NCBI GenBank assembly: GCA_028693165.1
Contig: JAQUVX010000003.1
Span: 1-64,000, forward strand
DNA: 64,000 bases
Direction of reading: 5' to 3'
Source of the DNA: Lachnospiraceae bacterium
GTDB lineage: Bacteria; Bacillota; Clostridia; Lachnospirales; Lachnospiraceae
Under the pieces are notes generated by a model. The model searched no databases. It was not told where the DNA came from and saw only the letters and a program-made list of their open reading frames with translations. This document shows positions 50,239 through 58,528 of this stretch, piece by piece; the first letter of the stretch is position 1, and each line of letters begins with the position of its first letter. The translations under genes were made by a program, and so were the position numbers.

Positions 50239-51372
50239 TTACCGGCAGTCTACCAGCGTATATTCCCGGCTGCCAAGTCCGATTTTCTCGGCGTGAGCCA
50301 GGCAGCTCTTCCACTCGGATTCCGGTGAGGAATTGGTGAAGTGGTCGTGATGGTCATGGAAATGCGGGTCAGCCAGATGTGCTGCAAGCTGGCTTCCCGG
50401 AAGCGGGTCAGCGGCGAGACAGGCATCGACGCAGGCCTGATCCAGAGCCAGCGGATCGAAGGAAGCGAACATACCAAGGTTTGGCAGAATCGGCGCATCG
50501 TTCTCTCCGTGACAGTCACAGTTCGGGGATACATCCACGATCAGGGAGATGTGGAAATTCGGGCGGCCGTCCACAACTGCCTTGGTGTATTCCGCCATAC
50601 GGCAGTTCAAAAGTTCATTGGCATCGTCATTGTCGAAGATGATTGCGTCAAAGTTGCAGGCACCCAGACAGCGGCCGCAGCCAACGCAGTTGTCCTGGTT
50701 GACAGACATCTTGCGGGTGCTCTCATCGAATACCAGTCCGCCGTTGGCGCATTCGCGCTGACATTTGCGGCAGCCGCGGCACGCGGACTCCTCGATGTGC
50801 GGTTTTCCGCTGCAATGCTGCTCCTTCTTGCCGGCGCGGGAGCCGCAGCCCATGCCGATGTTCTTGATGGCTCCGCCAAAGCCGGTCATCTCGTGTCCCT
50901 TGAAATGGGTCAGGCTGATAAAGACATCGGCATCCATGACTGCGCGTCCGATCTTGGCGGCATGGACATATTCGCCGCCGGCAACCGGGACATCGACATC
51001 GTCGGTGCCCTTCAAGCCGTCCCCGATGATGATCGGGCAGCCGACGGACAGCGGCGTGAAGCCATTTTCCCAGGCACATTCCAGATGCTCAAGGGCGTTC
51101 TTGCGGCTGCCGGGATACATGGTGTTGCAGTCGGTCAAGAATGGCTTTCCGCCGAATTCCTTGACTACGTCAGCAACGGCCTTCGCATAGTTTGGGCGAA
51201 GGTAGCTGATGTTTCCCAGCTCGCCGAAATGCATTTTGATGGCAACGAACTTGCCGTCCATGTTCAGCTGCTCGATCCCGGCCTTTTTGATCAGCTTTTT
51301 CAGCTTGGTCGGAAGTCCGTCGCCGAAAGCGACGGTGCGAAAATCGGTATAATATACGTTTGGTTTTTCCAT
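50239..51372 (-). CDS. DUF362 family ferredoxin-domain protein
   Basis: A 377-residue protein with an N-terminal and central DUF362 domain (about 5-190, with AIKMHFGELGN near 47 and HFKGHEMTGFGGAIKNIGMG near 155) and two [4Fe-4S] ferredoxin motifs, CRGCRKCQREC near 200 and CVGCGRCLGAC near 228. The family is widespread in anaerobes, and its reaction is not known. ATG at 51372 is chosen for its GAGGAG ribosome site. A relic of a paralogue's 3' end lies 840 bases beyond its stop. Confidence 0.85.
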   Translation of the reverse strand: MEKPNVYYTDFRTVAFGDGLPTKLKKLIKKAGIEQLNMDGKFVAIKMHFGELGNISYLRPNYAKAVADVVKEFGGKPFLTDCNTMYPGSRKNALEHLECAWENGFTPLSVGCPIIIGDGLKGTDDVDVPVAGGEYVHAAKIGRAVMDADVFISLTHFKGHEMTGFGGAIKNIGMGCGSRAGKKEQHCSGKPHIEESACRGCRKCQRECANGGLVFDESTRKMSVNQDNCVGCGRCLGACNFDAIIFDNDDANELLNCRMAEYTKAVVDGRPNFHISLIVDVSPNCDCHGENDAPILPNLGMFASFDPLALDQACVDACLAADPLPGSQLAAHLADPHFHDHHDHFTNSSPESEWKSCLAHAEKIGLGSREYTLVDCR

Positions 51373-51586
51373 GAAATGATTCTCCTCTTTTTCAAAATGT
51401 GATCGTGGTATGTTCATTTTATATCAGATGATAAAAAAAATCAATGAGCAGATGCCGGAGGCAGAGTAATAAATCCGTAAGAGAAAGTTTGGATATTTTC
51501 AATAGTAATTAAGATGGTTATCTGTTATAGTGTCCTTGTAAGGCAAACAGCGTCAAATAAAATGTGAGATGAAAGATGAGGAATGA

Positions 51587-52282
51587 ATGATGAGAATAAA
51601 GAAGCAGGTTGTAGCAGCAGTATGTTGTACCAGTTTATTGACCGCGGCGTGTGCGGGCTTTGCACAGGCGCAGTCTCCGACCGTTGAGGCGGGAAGCTCG
51701 AATCAGGAGACGACCGTGAGCGGACCGGCGGCAGGACAGACGGAAGCGGTAGAAGGGCAGGACAGCCAGGCAATGCAGAACGATCAGATCCGTATCTGGG
51801 GATCGGTGACGAACGTGCAGGACGGACAGATCACCATCGACAACCAGTCCGGCGTGTCTTACGAGGGCGAGATTATCCTGAATATTGACCCGGACAACAG
51901 CCTGGTGCTGGGCGCAGAGAATGGATTTGCGGTACCGCTTACGGACATTGCCGTAGGCGAGACGATATACGCTTACATCGGACAGACCATGACCATGAGC
52001 CTGCCGCCGATGACCAATGCAGGCGTCGTGATCGCTAAAGTTCCGGCAGATTTTAAGGCACCAGAGTACGTGACGGTTCAGTCCATGACAGAGAAGGACG
52101 GCGGAAGCTGGGAGCTGACCGGCACCAATGGTACGACCTACCAGGTTGCGGCGGACTGTGAGATTCTTCCGTACCTCACCCGCAACATCGTGACCCTTCA
52201 GGATGTGAGCGAGTCCCGCAAGGTACTGGTATGGAGCGATGCCGGGAACCAGGCACAGAAGCTGGTTCTGTTCGCAGAATAA
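51587..52282 (+). CDS. Secreted or lipid-anchored hypothetical protein
   Basis: A 231-residue protein that I do not recognise. Residues 1-28 form a signal peptide with a hydrophobic core and an A-Q-A cleavage-like site; a cysteine in SLLTAACAGF resembles a lipobox, so lipoprotein anchoring is possible. A Gln/Ser/Thr-rich linker (about 29-65) precedes a beta-rich domain (about 66-231) beginning IRIWGSVTNVQDGQITIDN. It could be a cell-envelope protein of Lachnospiraceae. Ribosome site GATGAGGA; ATG 51590 is an alternative start. It is followed by its own terminator. Confidence 0.6.
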   Translation: MMRIKKQVVAAVCCTSLLTAACAGFAQAQSPTVEAGSSNQETTVSGPAAGQTEAVEGQDSQAMQNDQIRIWGSVTNVQDGQITIDNQSGVSYEGEIILNIDPDNSLVLGAENGFAVPLTDIAVGETIYAYIGQTMTMSLPPMTNAGVVIAKVPADFKAPEYVTVQSMTEKDGGSWELTGTNGTTYQVAADCEILPYLTRNIVTLQDVSESRKVLVWSDAGNQAQKLVLFAE

Positions 52283-52299
52283 AGATACGTGTTCAGATG

Positions 52300-52333
52300 G
52301 GGACAGCCGATTCGGGTTCGGCTGTCTCTTTCT
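52300..52333 (+). terminator. Terminator after the secreted hypothetical gene
   Basis: GACAGCCGA pairs with TCGGCTGTC around a short loop, then TCTTTCTCT. Confidence 0.75.
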
Positions 52334-52345
52334 CTGTTATACTAC

Positions 52346-52379
52346 TTGACAATACATAGTAGTAGGTATACTATAGTAT
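52346..52379 (+). promoter_or_regulatory. PadR promoter with overlapping palindrome
   Basis: TTGACA (52346-52351) and TACTAT (52369-52374) are 17 bases apart. A perfect 12-base palindrome, ATACTATAGTAT (52368-52379), covers the -10 box, and TACTAC/GTAGTA arms flank the -35 box. PadR regulators usually repress their own promoter, so this is the likely operator. Confidence 0.65.
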
Positions 52380-52416
52380 TATCAAATAAAGAATACCAGG
52401 AAAGGTTCGCACAGGA

Positions 52417-52737
52417 ATGAATGCACAATTCAAAAAAGGGGTGCTGGAGCTGATCGTGCTGGAATCGGTCCGCCAGAAGGATATGTACGGCTATGAACTG
52501 GTCGAGGAAGTATCCAAGGTGGTGGATGTGAATGAGGGGACGATCTATCCGCTGCTGAAGCGTCTGACAAATGAACATTATTTTGAGACCTATTTGCGGG
52601 AATCCACGGAAGGGCCGCCGCGCAAGTATTATCATCTGACGGCAGCAGGCGTACTGTATCGGGACAGTCTGGAAGCGGAGTGGAGTCAGTTGACGGAGCA
52701 GGTTGGAAGATTTTTAAAGGAGTGCAGGAATGGATAA
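52417..52737 (+). CDS. PadR-family transcriptional regulator
   Basis: A 106-residue winged-helix repressor: KKGVLELIVLESVRQKDMYGYELVEEV (near 5-31) and GTIYPLLKRL (near 48-57) are family hallmarks. It heads a three-gene unit with a DUF1700/HAAS protein and a small membrane-anchored protein, overlapping the next gene by eight bases. Such PadR-HAAS clusters usually regulate envelope functions. Its operator appears to overlap its promoter. Confidence 0.92.
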   Translation: MNAQFKKGVLELIVLESVRQKDMYGYELVEEVSKVVDVNEGTIYPLLKRLTNEHYFETYLRESTEGPPRKYYHLTAAGVLYRDSLEAEWSQLTEQVGRFLKECRNG

Positions 52738-53569
52738 GAAAACATTTATCGCAGAGCTGGAGCGGTCGTTGTCGGTGCTTCAGGAAGAAGAGCTGCGCGA
52801 CATTGTCGGAGAATATGAGCAGCACATTGATATGAAGGTTCAGAGTGGTTTGACCGAAGAAGAGGCCATCGCGGATTTTGGAAGCGTGAAGGAGCTGACC
52901 GCGGAGATTTTGGAGGCCTACCATGTGCGGGCGGACTTTGCGTCGGCGGCGGAGGGCAAGGCAGAAAAGAAGTGGGAGCTTCCATTTGCAAAATCCGGGA
53001 AGACGAAAGACGCAGCGGCGCAGCAGACAAAGGAGCGTTTGACAACCATAAAGCAGCGGATCACAGGGTGGCTGAAGCGTGCGGGAGCATGGTTTCTGGG
53101 GGCGATGAAGTTATGGGACACGCAGGAAATGAGGGAAAAAATCTTGCATAGAGACGAGGCGAAGCATACGGATGAATTCAGCTATGAGGGGAAAGCAGGC
53201 AATGTGGCGAGATCAGAAACACATGGCTGCTTCACCTCTGTGCAGCGTGCGGCGGAGCAGTGCACCGCGGTGCTCATGGAGATTTTGAGGTTTTGTTGGC
53301 GGGGAGCGCTCTGGTGTGTACGGATCGGATGGAATCTGTGCTGGATCGGATTTTCCTGCTTCTGCGGGGCCATGGGATTATTTTGTCTCTTTGGTCTGGG
53401 AACGCTGGTGGTGCTTTTGACACAGGGTTATCCGCTTGCAGGCGTAACGATTGGCTGCCTGGGGCTGAATCTTTGCCTGTTTTCGATAGCGGGGCTTGGG
53501 ATGACGCTGCTTTGGAAGAAAAAGAAGAAGGAGATAGAAACCGTGCAGGAGGTAAAAGCAGATGCGTAA
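52730..53569 (+). CDS. DUF1700 (HAAS-type) membrane protein
   Basis: A 279-residue protein. The N-terminal HAAS/DUF1700 motif (MDKKTFIAELERSL... then EYEQHIDMKVQSGLTEEEAIADFGS) spans about 1-55; a charged middle follows; two or three membrane helices lie near 190-265. HAAS proteins accompany PadR regulators and are thought to be membrane partners in their signalling, with no defined reaction. It overlaps padR by eight bases and the next gene by eight bases, so the three are coupled. Confidence 0.85.
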   Translation: MDKKTFIAELERSLSVLQEEELRDIVGEYEQHIDMKVQSGLTEEEAIADFGSVKELTAEILEAYHVRADFASAAEGKAEKKWELPFAKSGKTKDAAAQQTKERLTTIKQRITGWLKRAGAWFLGAMKLWDTQEMREKILHRDEAKHTDEFSYEGKAGNVARSETHGCFTSVQRAAEQCTAVLMEILRFCWRGALWCVRIGWNLCWIGFSCFCGAMGLFCLFGLGTLVVLLTQGYPLAGVTIGCLGLNLCLFSIAGLGMTLLWKKKKKEIETVQEVKADA

Positions 53570-54092
53570 GATACAGAAAATTCTGACAGGTGTATTTCTT
53601 GGAGGAGTCCTGCTTGGTGGAATCGGAACAGGCGTTGCGGTGGTGGAATATTCTTCGATTTCCTATGCGGGAGAAAAGATCATCGGAAACGAAAAGATGG
53701 TGACGGAGAATTTTGATTATACGCTGGATCCGGAGGTGAAGAGGACAAGAGTGGGCGGGGGCTGGTTTGACGGACTTGAGAATACGAGACCGAATCAGAT
53801 TGAGATGGATCAGAGCGTTCCGGAGGGAGTTGTGCGCTACCGCGTGACCTACAATTCAGACCGGATTAAACCATATCTGTCATTCTTTGAAGATTCGGAC
53901 GGCGAAAATATGCTGTGGCTGGACTATGGTTATCAGGATGGGTTTGCACTCTGGATGGAGAACAAAGATGAGGTTTTGCGGGATTTGAAACAGGGACAGA
54001 TCGCAAGCTACCGAACCTCCACAGTCTCGGCTGTGAAGATTCTGGTCAATCCGGCGACGAAGGATTCGGTTGTGCTTGGCAATGGCGGATGA
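53562..54092 (+). CDS. Small membrane-anchored hypothetical protein, third gene of the PadR unit
   Basis: A 176-residue protein with one N-terminal membrane segment or signal peptide (residues about 7-30) and an extracytoplasmic beta-rich remainder with no motif that I recognise. Translation is coupled to the HAAS gene by an eight-base overlap. Genes in this position often encode DUF4097-like adhesin domains, but the sequence lacks an obvious DUF4097 repeat pattern, so no function is given. Confidence 0.6.
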   Translation: MRKIQKILTGVFLGGVLLGGIGTGVAVVEYSSISYAGEKIIGNEKMVTENFDYTLDPEVKRTRVGGGWFDGLENTRPNQIEMDQSVPEGVVRYRVTYNSDRIKPYLSFFEDSDGENMLWLDYGYQDGFALWMENKDEVLRDLKQGQIASYRTSTVSAVKILVNPATKDSVVLGNGG

Positions 54093-54106
54093 TGCTTCGA
54101 AACGTG

Positions 54107-54664
54107 TCAGAAGAACAGATGCGTAATCAAAATCTTGCACCCCATCAGTACCAGGATGGTTCCGCCGGTGAACTCTGCTTTTGACTTATACCGGCATCCG
54201 AATACGGTTCCAACCTTGACACCGAGGATGGAGATCACGAAGGTGGTGACACCGATGAAGCTCACGGCCTGGAGGATTTGCACCTGAAGGAAGGCAAAGG
54301 TGACGCCCACGGCCAGCGCATCGATGCTTGTCGCGACGGCCAGGATGAGCATGTCTTTCATGCGCACGGAGGCGTCGCAGGATTCGGAATCTTTGTCCAG
54401 TGATTCCTTGATCATGTTAAAGCCGATCAGACTCAGCAGGATAAAGGCGACCCAGTGATCATACCTGGCGATCATTCCCTGAAACCCGATTCCGAGCAGG
54501 TATCCGATGAGCGGCATGAGCGCCTGGAAACCGCCGAAATACAGACCAATGATCAGGGCATCTTTCTTTTTTAACGTGCACATGGACAAGCCTTTGCAGA
54601 CGGATACTGCAAAAGCATCCATGGAGAGACCGACCGCAATCAAAAACAATTCTAATAATGACAT
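54107..54664 (-). CDS. mntP: Manganese efflux pump MntP
   Basis: A 185-residue membrane protein with six helices and the duplicated MntP motif: [15 protein letters not shown] near residues 12-26 and [15 protein letters not shown] near 110-124, each containing the acidic residue in the membrane. MntP exports Mn2+. The leader on the minus strand (54731-54905) is a yybP-ykoY manganese riboswitch with its terminator, so expression should rise with Mn2+. Length is normal. Confidence 0.92.
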   Translation of the reverse strand: MSLLELFLIAVGLSMDAFAVSVCKGLSMCTLKKKDALIIGLYFGGFQALMPLIGYLLGIGFQGMIARYDHWVAFILLSLIGFNMIKESLDKDSESCDASVRMKDMLILAVATSIDALAVGVTFAFLQVQILQAVSFIGVTTFVISILGVKVGTVFGCRYKSKAEFTGGTILVLMGCKILITHLFF

Positions 54665-54730
54665 GTGAAAATCCTCCTGCGATTTTGTGATAGGATCTGG
54701 AGCTCAGATTGCCGAACGTTCCCATGATAT

Positions 54731-54778
54731 AAAAAGAGACCTGTCTGCAGCCATTATAAAAGCCGCAGACAAGTCTCA
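54731..54778 (-). terminator. Riboswitch terminator upstream of mntP
   Basis: On the minus strand, AGACTTGTCTGC pairs with GCAGACAGGTCT, and the hairpin runs into CTTTTT. It stands between the Mn2+ aptamer and the mntP start. Confidence 0.88.
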
Positions 54779-54784
54779 TCATTT

Positions 54785-54905
54785 GCAAATCATATTCGCA
54801 TTAAGTAGAACCAGATGCTCGCGCATCAGTATGTTGACCCTACTCCGCCAAATGCTCCGGTACATGAAAACCTGGTCATTTCGCGTCGACTACTCCCTTA
54901 TCTTC
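54785..54905 (-). promoter_or_regulatory. yybP-ykoY (Mn2+) riboswitch
   Basis: Read on the minus strand, AAGGGAGTAG (54890-54899) opens the element and GTCAACATACTGATG (about 54824-54838) closes the second conserved strand, the two loops that form the Mn2+ site in this class. A terminator hairpin and then mntP follow. The fold was not computed; identification rests on the two conserved strings, the terminator and the downstream gene. Confidence 0.8.
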
Positions 54906-54909
54906 CCAT

Positions 54910-54938
54910 ATTCTAGCGGATAGGACGCATCTTGTCAA
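54910..54938 (-). promoter_or_regulatory. Promoter of the Mn2+ riboswitch-mntP unit
   Basis: On the minus strand TTGACA (54933-54938) and TAGAAT (54910-54915) are separated by 17 bases. Confidence 0.8.
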
Positions 54939-54948
54939 TCAAAAATTA

Positions 54949-56322
54949 TCAATAACGATCCAGAACCTTGATCTTCTTGTCATAGATTCGCTTAAACAGA
55001 AGGGTGCTGAGTGCCACGGAGATCAGCTCCGCTGCGGGGAATGCGTACCAGACCGCATGAAGGCCAAGAAATTTTGCAAACAGGTAAGCCAGCGGAAGGA
55101 TGCACAGAAGCTGTCTCGCCACGGAAACCACCAGACTGTAGACACCGTTTCCAAGAGCCTGGAACACGGAGCCGACGATGATGCAGTATCCGGCAAACAA
55201 AAAGCTCAAGCTGATCAGACGTAGCGCAGGCACACCGATTTCAAGCAGGTGATCGGAGGCGTTGAACATCATCAGAAGCTCTTTGGTAAAGATCTGGAAG
55301 ATCGCCAGGCCCACCAGCATGATGCCCACGGCGATGCCGATGCTTAAACGCGTGGTGTCCATGATTCGCTTTTTGTTGCGTGCTCCGTAGTTGTAGGCGA
55401 TGATCGGGATCATGCCGTTATTCAGACCGAAGATCGGCATGAAGATGAAGCTCTGGAGCTTGAAATAGATGCCCAGCACGGTCACTGCGGTGGCGGAGAA
55501 GGTGATCAGGATCAGGTTCAGCCCATAAGTCATGACAGAGGAGATCGCCTGCACGAAGATGGAAGGAATGCCGACTTCGTAGATCACCTTGATGGTGGCA
55601 GCATGAGGCCGAAAACCTCTCATATTGATGCTTACGTCGGAGTTCTTCTTAATATTACAATACAGGGATACAAACATGGCGAGAATCTGACCGATGACGG
55701 TTGCGATCGCCGCGCCGCGGATTCCCAATGCCGGGCAGCCCAGCAGGCCGAAGATCATGATCGGGTCCAGAATGATGTTGGTGATGGCACCGATTCCCTG
55801 AGAATACATATTGTAAATGGTGCGCCCGGTGGACTGCATGATGCGTTCGAGTACGATTTCTCCAAAAATACCAAAGGAGAAGATCGTGCAGACTTGCAGG
55901 TACTGGACACCGTATTCGATGAGTTCCGGATCGGAGGACTGGCTCATAAAATACATCCGGGAGCCGAAGAGTCCGAAGAGAGCAAATGCAAGGAAGCTCA
56001 TGGCGGCAAGGAAGATTCCGTTGACAGCGGCCAGACGTGCCGCTTCCGGCTTCTGCTCACCGAGGGAACGGGACAGCAACGCATTGACACCGACACAGGT
56101 GCCGGTTGAGACGGCGATCATCAGAGTCTGGATCGGAAAGGCCATGGATACGGCAGCCAGTGCATTTTCCCCGATCTGTGCGACGAAGACGCTGTCGATG
56201 ATATTGTAGAGAGCCTGTACCAGCATGGAAATGATCATGGGCAGGGACATGGTAATCAGCAGCCGATTGATGGGCATGGTACCCATTTTGTTCTGCTCGG
56301 TATCGGTAGTAATTCCGGACAT
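54949..56322 (-). CDS. MATE-family multidrug/toxin exporter
   Basis: A 457-residue protein with 12 membrane helices in two six-helix halves, typical of the MATE family (early P-M-I-I-S-M-L-V-Q-A-L-Y-N-I-I-D-S-V-F-V near residues 33-52; GINA-like V-G-V-N-A-L-L-S-R-S-L-G near 82). These antiporters export organic cations with Na+ or H+ coupling. The substrate is unknown. The gene precedes mntP on the same strand but the latter has its own promoter, so cotranscription is doubtful. Confidence 0.92.
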   Translation of the reverse strand: MSGITTDTEQNKMGTMPINRLLITMSLPMIISMLVQALYNIIDSVFVAQIGENALAAVSMAFPIQTLMIAVSTGTCVGVNALLSRSLGEQKPEAARLAAVNGIFLAAMSFLAFALFGLFGSRMYFMSQSSDPELIEYGVQYLQVCTIFSFGIFGEIVLERIMQSTGRTIYNMYSQGIGAITNIILDPIMIFGLLGCPALGIRGAAIATVIGQILAMFVSLYCNIKKNSDVSINMRGFRPHAATIKVIYEVGIPSIFVQAISSVMTYGLNLILITFSATAVTVLGIYFKLQSFIFMPIFGLNNGMIPIIAYNYGARNKKRIMDTTRLSIGIAVGIMLVGLAIFQIFTKELLMMFNASDHLLEIGVPALRLISLSFLFAGYCIIVGSVFQALGNGVYSLVVSVARQLLCILPLAYLFAKFLGLHAVWYAFPAAELISVALSTLLFKRIYDKKIKVLDRY

Positions 56323-56437
56323 AAAAAAAGACCTCCTGTGTTGAATAAATTGTGAGTCATCTAATTATAGTACCTGTCCAGACAAAGATTGTCAATGAAA
56401 AGGCGCGTAAAAAGGAATTGTTTGTGAAAAATAAGTA

Positions 56438-56466
56438 TTGCAATCAAAAAAAACATGTGTTAAGAT
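56438..56466 (+). promoter_or_regulatory. Promoter of the aspS-gatCAB leader
   Basis: TTGCAA (56438-56443) and TAAGAT (56461-56466) with a 17-base spacer, upstream of the T-box. Confidence 0.6.
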
Positions 56467-56472
56467 GAAAAG

Positions 56473-56814
56473 CAATTTAGTGCAGCAGAGCATTGCAATG
56501 GCTATGAAGGAGACTCTTGCCAGCAGGACTTCGACAGGAAGAGGGCGTCACCGACTGAGAGCGCCGTCAGGTTGGACTGGGCATAAGGGAACACTCCGGA
56601 GCTGGTATTTCGAATTGCGGCCGCGCCAGGGAGGATTGAGAGATCGATCCGAAGGGCGGCGCGCATGTAGGGATTCCCGTAGGACGCACGTTACGCGTCA
56701 AGAGTGGAGCATCGGTTTTTGCGCTGGACTGATCTCAATGCGGGTGGTACCGCGGAGCATGAATGTTTGCCCCGTCCCGGAATATGTAACAGTATTCCGG
56801 GACGGGGCTTTTTT
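56473..56814 (+). promoter_or_regulatory. T-box leader of aspS-gatCAB with overlapping Glu/Asn specifier
   Basis: The antiterminator T-box GGGTGGTACCGCG is at 56742-56754, followed by a perfect hairpin of 15 or so base pairs and TTTTTT (56768-56814). On the 3' side of Stem I the specifier region reads GGGAACACTCC: GAAC at 56589-56592 holds GAA (Glu) and AAC (Asn) in overlapping register. The genes downstream make Asn-tRNA and Gln-tRNA by transamidation, which fits tRNA-Asn sensing and possibly tRNA-Glu too. Register was assigned by alignment to the tyrS leader by eye. Confidence 0.88.
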
Positions 56815-56866
56815 GTGCTCCGCACCGGAATATCCAACAACTATTCAGGTAAAGGAGACCGAAGAG

Positions 56867-58198
56867 ATGGAATTTTTGACAGGCTTGAAGGAGAAAGAGG
56901 TAACCGGGATTCAGGAAATTCTGGCAGGAGATTATGTGGGGAAAACCGTGAAAATGAATGGAGCGGTGCATAATGTCCGCGATATGGGCGAGGTTGCATT
57001 TGTGGTACTGCGAAAAGCTGAGGGACTGGTGCAGTGCGTATTTGAGGAAGGTAAGACGAAGTTCAATCTGAAGGATTTAAAAGAGGAGTCCGCGGTGGAG
57101 GTGACCGGCGTGGTTGCGCTGGAAGAACGCGCACCACAGGGATTTGAGATCCGTTTGCAGGATATTCGCATCCTGTCCGAGCCGGCCGAGACGATGCCGA
57201 TCGCGATCAATAAGTGGAAGATGAACACCTCGCTGGAAACCAAGCTGGGTCTTCGCCCGATCTCGCTGCGCAACGTGAGAGAGCGCGCCAAGTTCAAAAT
57301 TCAGGAAGGAATTGTCCGCGGGTTCCGCGAATTTTTGTTCCAGGAGGGATTTACCGAGGTACGCACCCCAAAGATTGTGTCAAGAGGCGCAGAGGGTGGA
57401 GCCAATGTGTTCAAACTGAATTATTTCAACAAAAAGGCGGAGCTGGGACAGAGCCCGCAGTTCTATAAACAGACCATGGTCGGCGTGTATGACCGGGTAT
57501 TCGAGGTGGCACCGGTGTTCCGTGCGGAAAAGCACAACACCACCCGCCACTTAAACGAGTATATCAGCATGGATTTCGAGATGGGCTACATCGACGGCTT
57601 TGAGGACATCATGGCGATGGAGACCGGATTTTTGCAGTACACGGTGGAGCTTCTGAAAAAGGAATATGCGAAGGAGCTGAGGATGCTGGATATCGACCTG
57701 CCTTCAATCGAGAAGATCCCGCAGGTGCGTTTCGATGAGGCAAAGGAACTGGTGTCGGAGAAATACAACCGCAAGATTCGCAACCCGTTTGATCTGGAGC
57801 CGGAGGAGGAAGTGCTGATCGGACGTTACTTTAAGGAAGAATATGACAGTGATTTCGTCTTCGTGACACATTATCCGTCCAAGAAGCGTCCGTTCTATGC
57901 CATGGATGATCCGGCAGACAGCCGTTTCACACTGAGCTTTGACCTGCTGTACAAGGGTCTGGAGATCACCACAGGCGGACAGCGTATCCATGATTATCAG
58001 ATGATTCTGGACAAGATGGAAAAGCGCGGCATGGATCCGGCGGACATCAGCGATTATTTGATGATTTTCAAATACGGGATGCCGCCGCACGGCGGTCTGG
58101 GCATCGGCCTGGAGCGTCTGACCATGCGCCTTCTCGACGAACAGAACGTGCGCGAGACCTCGCTGTTCCCAAGAGACGTTACCCGGTTGGAGCCATAA
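56867..58198 (+). CDS. aspS: Archaeal-type (non-discriminating) aspartyl-tRNA synthetase
   Basis: A 443-residue class II synthetase of the compact archaeal type, without the bacterial GAD insertion. An N-terminal OB-fold (about 15-105) precedes the catalytic core, with FRAEKHNTTRHLNEY (motif 2, near 222-236) and GGLGIGLERLTMRLL (motif 3, near 406-420). Lying directly before gatCAB, it most likely charges both tRNA-Asp and tRNA-Asn with Asp. The start at 56867 follows AAAGGAG; the open frame upstream runs through the T-box and is not coding. Confidence 0.93.
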   Translation: MEFLTGLKEKEVTGIQEILAGDYVGKTVKMNGAVHNVRDMGEVAFVVLRKAEGLVQCVFEEGKTKFNLKDLKEESAVEVTGVVALEERAPQGFEIRLQDIRILSEPAETMPIAINKWKMNTSLETKLGLRPISLRNVRERAKFKIQEGIVRGFREFLFQEGFTEVRTPKIVSRGAEGGANVFKLNYFNKKAELGQSPQFYKQTMVGVYDRVFEVAPVFRAEKHNTTRHLNEYISMDFEMGYIDGFEDIMAMETGFLQYTVELLKKEYAKELRMLDIDLPSIEKIPQVRFDEAKELVSEKYNRKIRNPFDLEPEEEVLIGRYFKEEYDSDFVFVTHYPSKKRPFYAMDDPADSRFTLSFDLLYKGLEITTGGQRIHDYQMILDKMEKRGMDPADISDYLMIFKYGMPPHGGLGIGLERLTMRLLDEQNVRETSLFPRDVTRLEP

Positions 58199-58213
58199 GA
58201 AAGGAGAATCACC

Positions 58214-58507
58214 ATGGCAAATATCATCAGTGATGAGACGATTGAATACGTAGGAATTCTGGCAAAGCTGGAGCTTTCAGCGGCAGAAAAAGAAGAAGCC
58301 AAAAAAGACATGGGAAGAATGCTGGATTATATTGATCAATTGAATGAACTGGACACTACAGGCGTGGAGCCTATGTCCCATGTGTTTCCGGTCAGCAATG
58401 TATTCCGGGAGGATGTGGTAACCAATGGCGATGAGCGGGATGCGACCCTTGCAAATGCACCGGAGAAAAAGGACGGCGCATTCAAGGTTCCGAAGACTGT
58501 GGAATAA
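58214..58507 (+). CDS. gatC: Asp-tRNA(Asn)/Glu-tRNA(Gln) amidotransferase subunit C
   Basis: A 97-residue linker subunit that wraps around GatA and GatB. The family opening ([17 protein letters not shown] near residues 4-20) and the central [14 protein letters not shown] stretch near 56-69 are clear. Normal length. GAAAGGAG before the start. Second gene of the aspS-gatCAB operon. Confidence 0.93.
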   Translation: MANIISDETIEYVGILAKLELSAAEKEEAKKDMGRMLDYIDQLNELDTTGVEPMSHVFPVSNVFREDVVTNGDERDATLANAPEKKDGAFKVPKTVE

Positions 58508-58528
58508 CCAGGCAGAAAGGAGATAGCC

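Noticed and set aside
56438-56866. N-terminal extension of aspS by 143 codons
   Set aside because: The open frame runs through the T-box and its terminator and has no similarity to synthetases.
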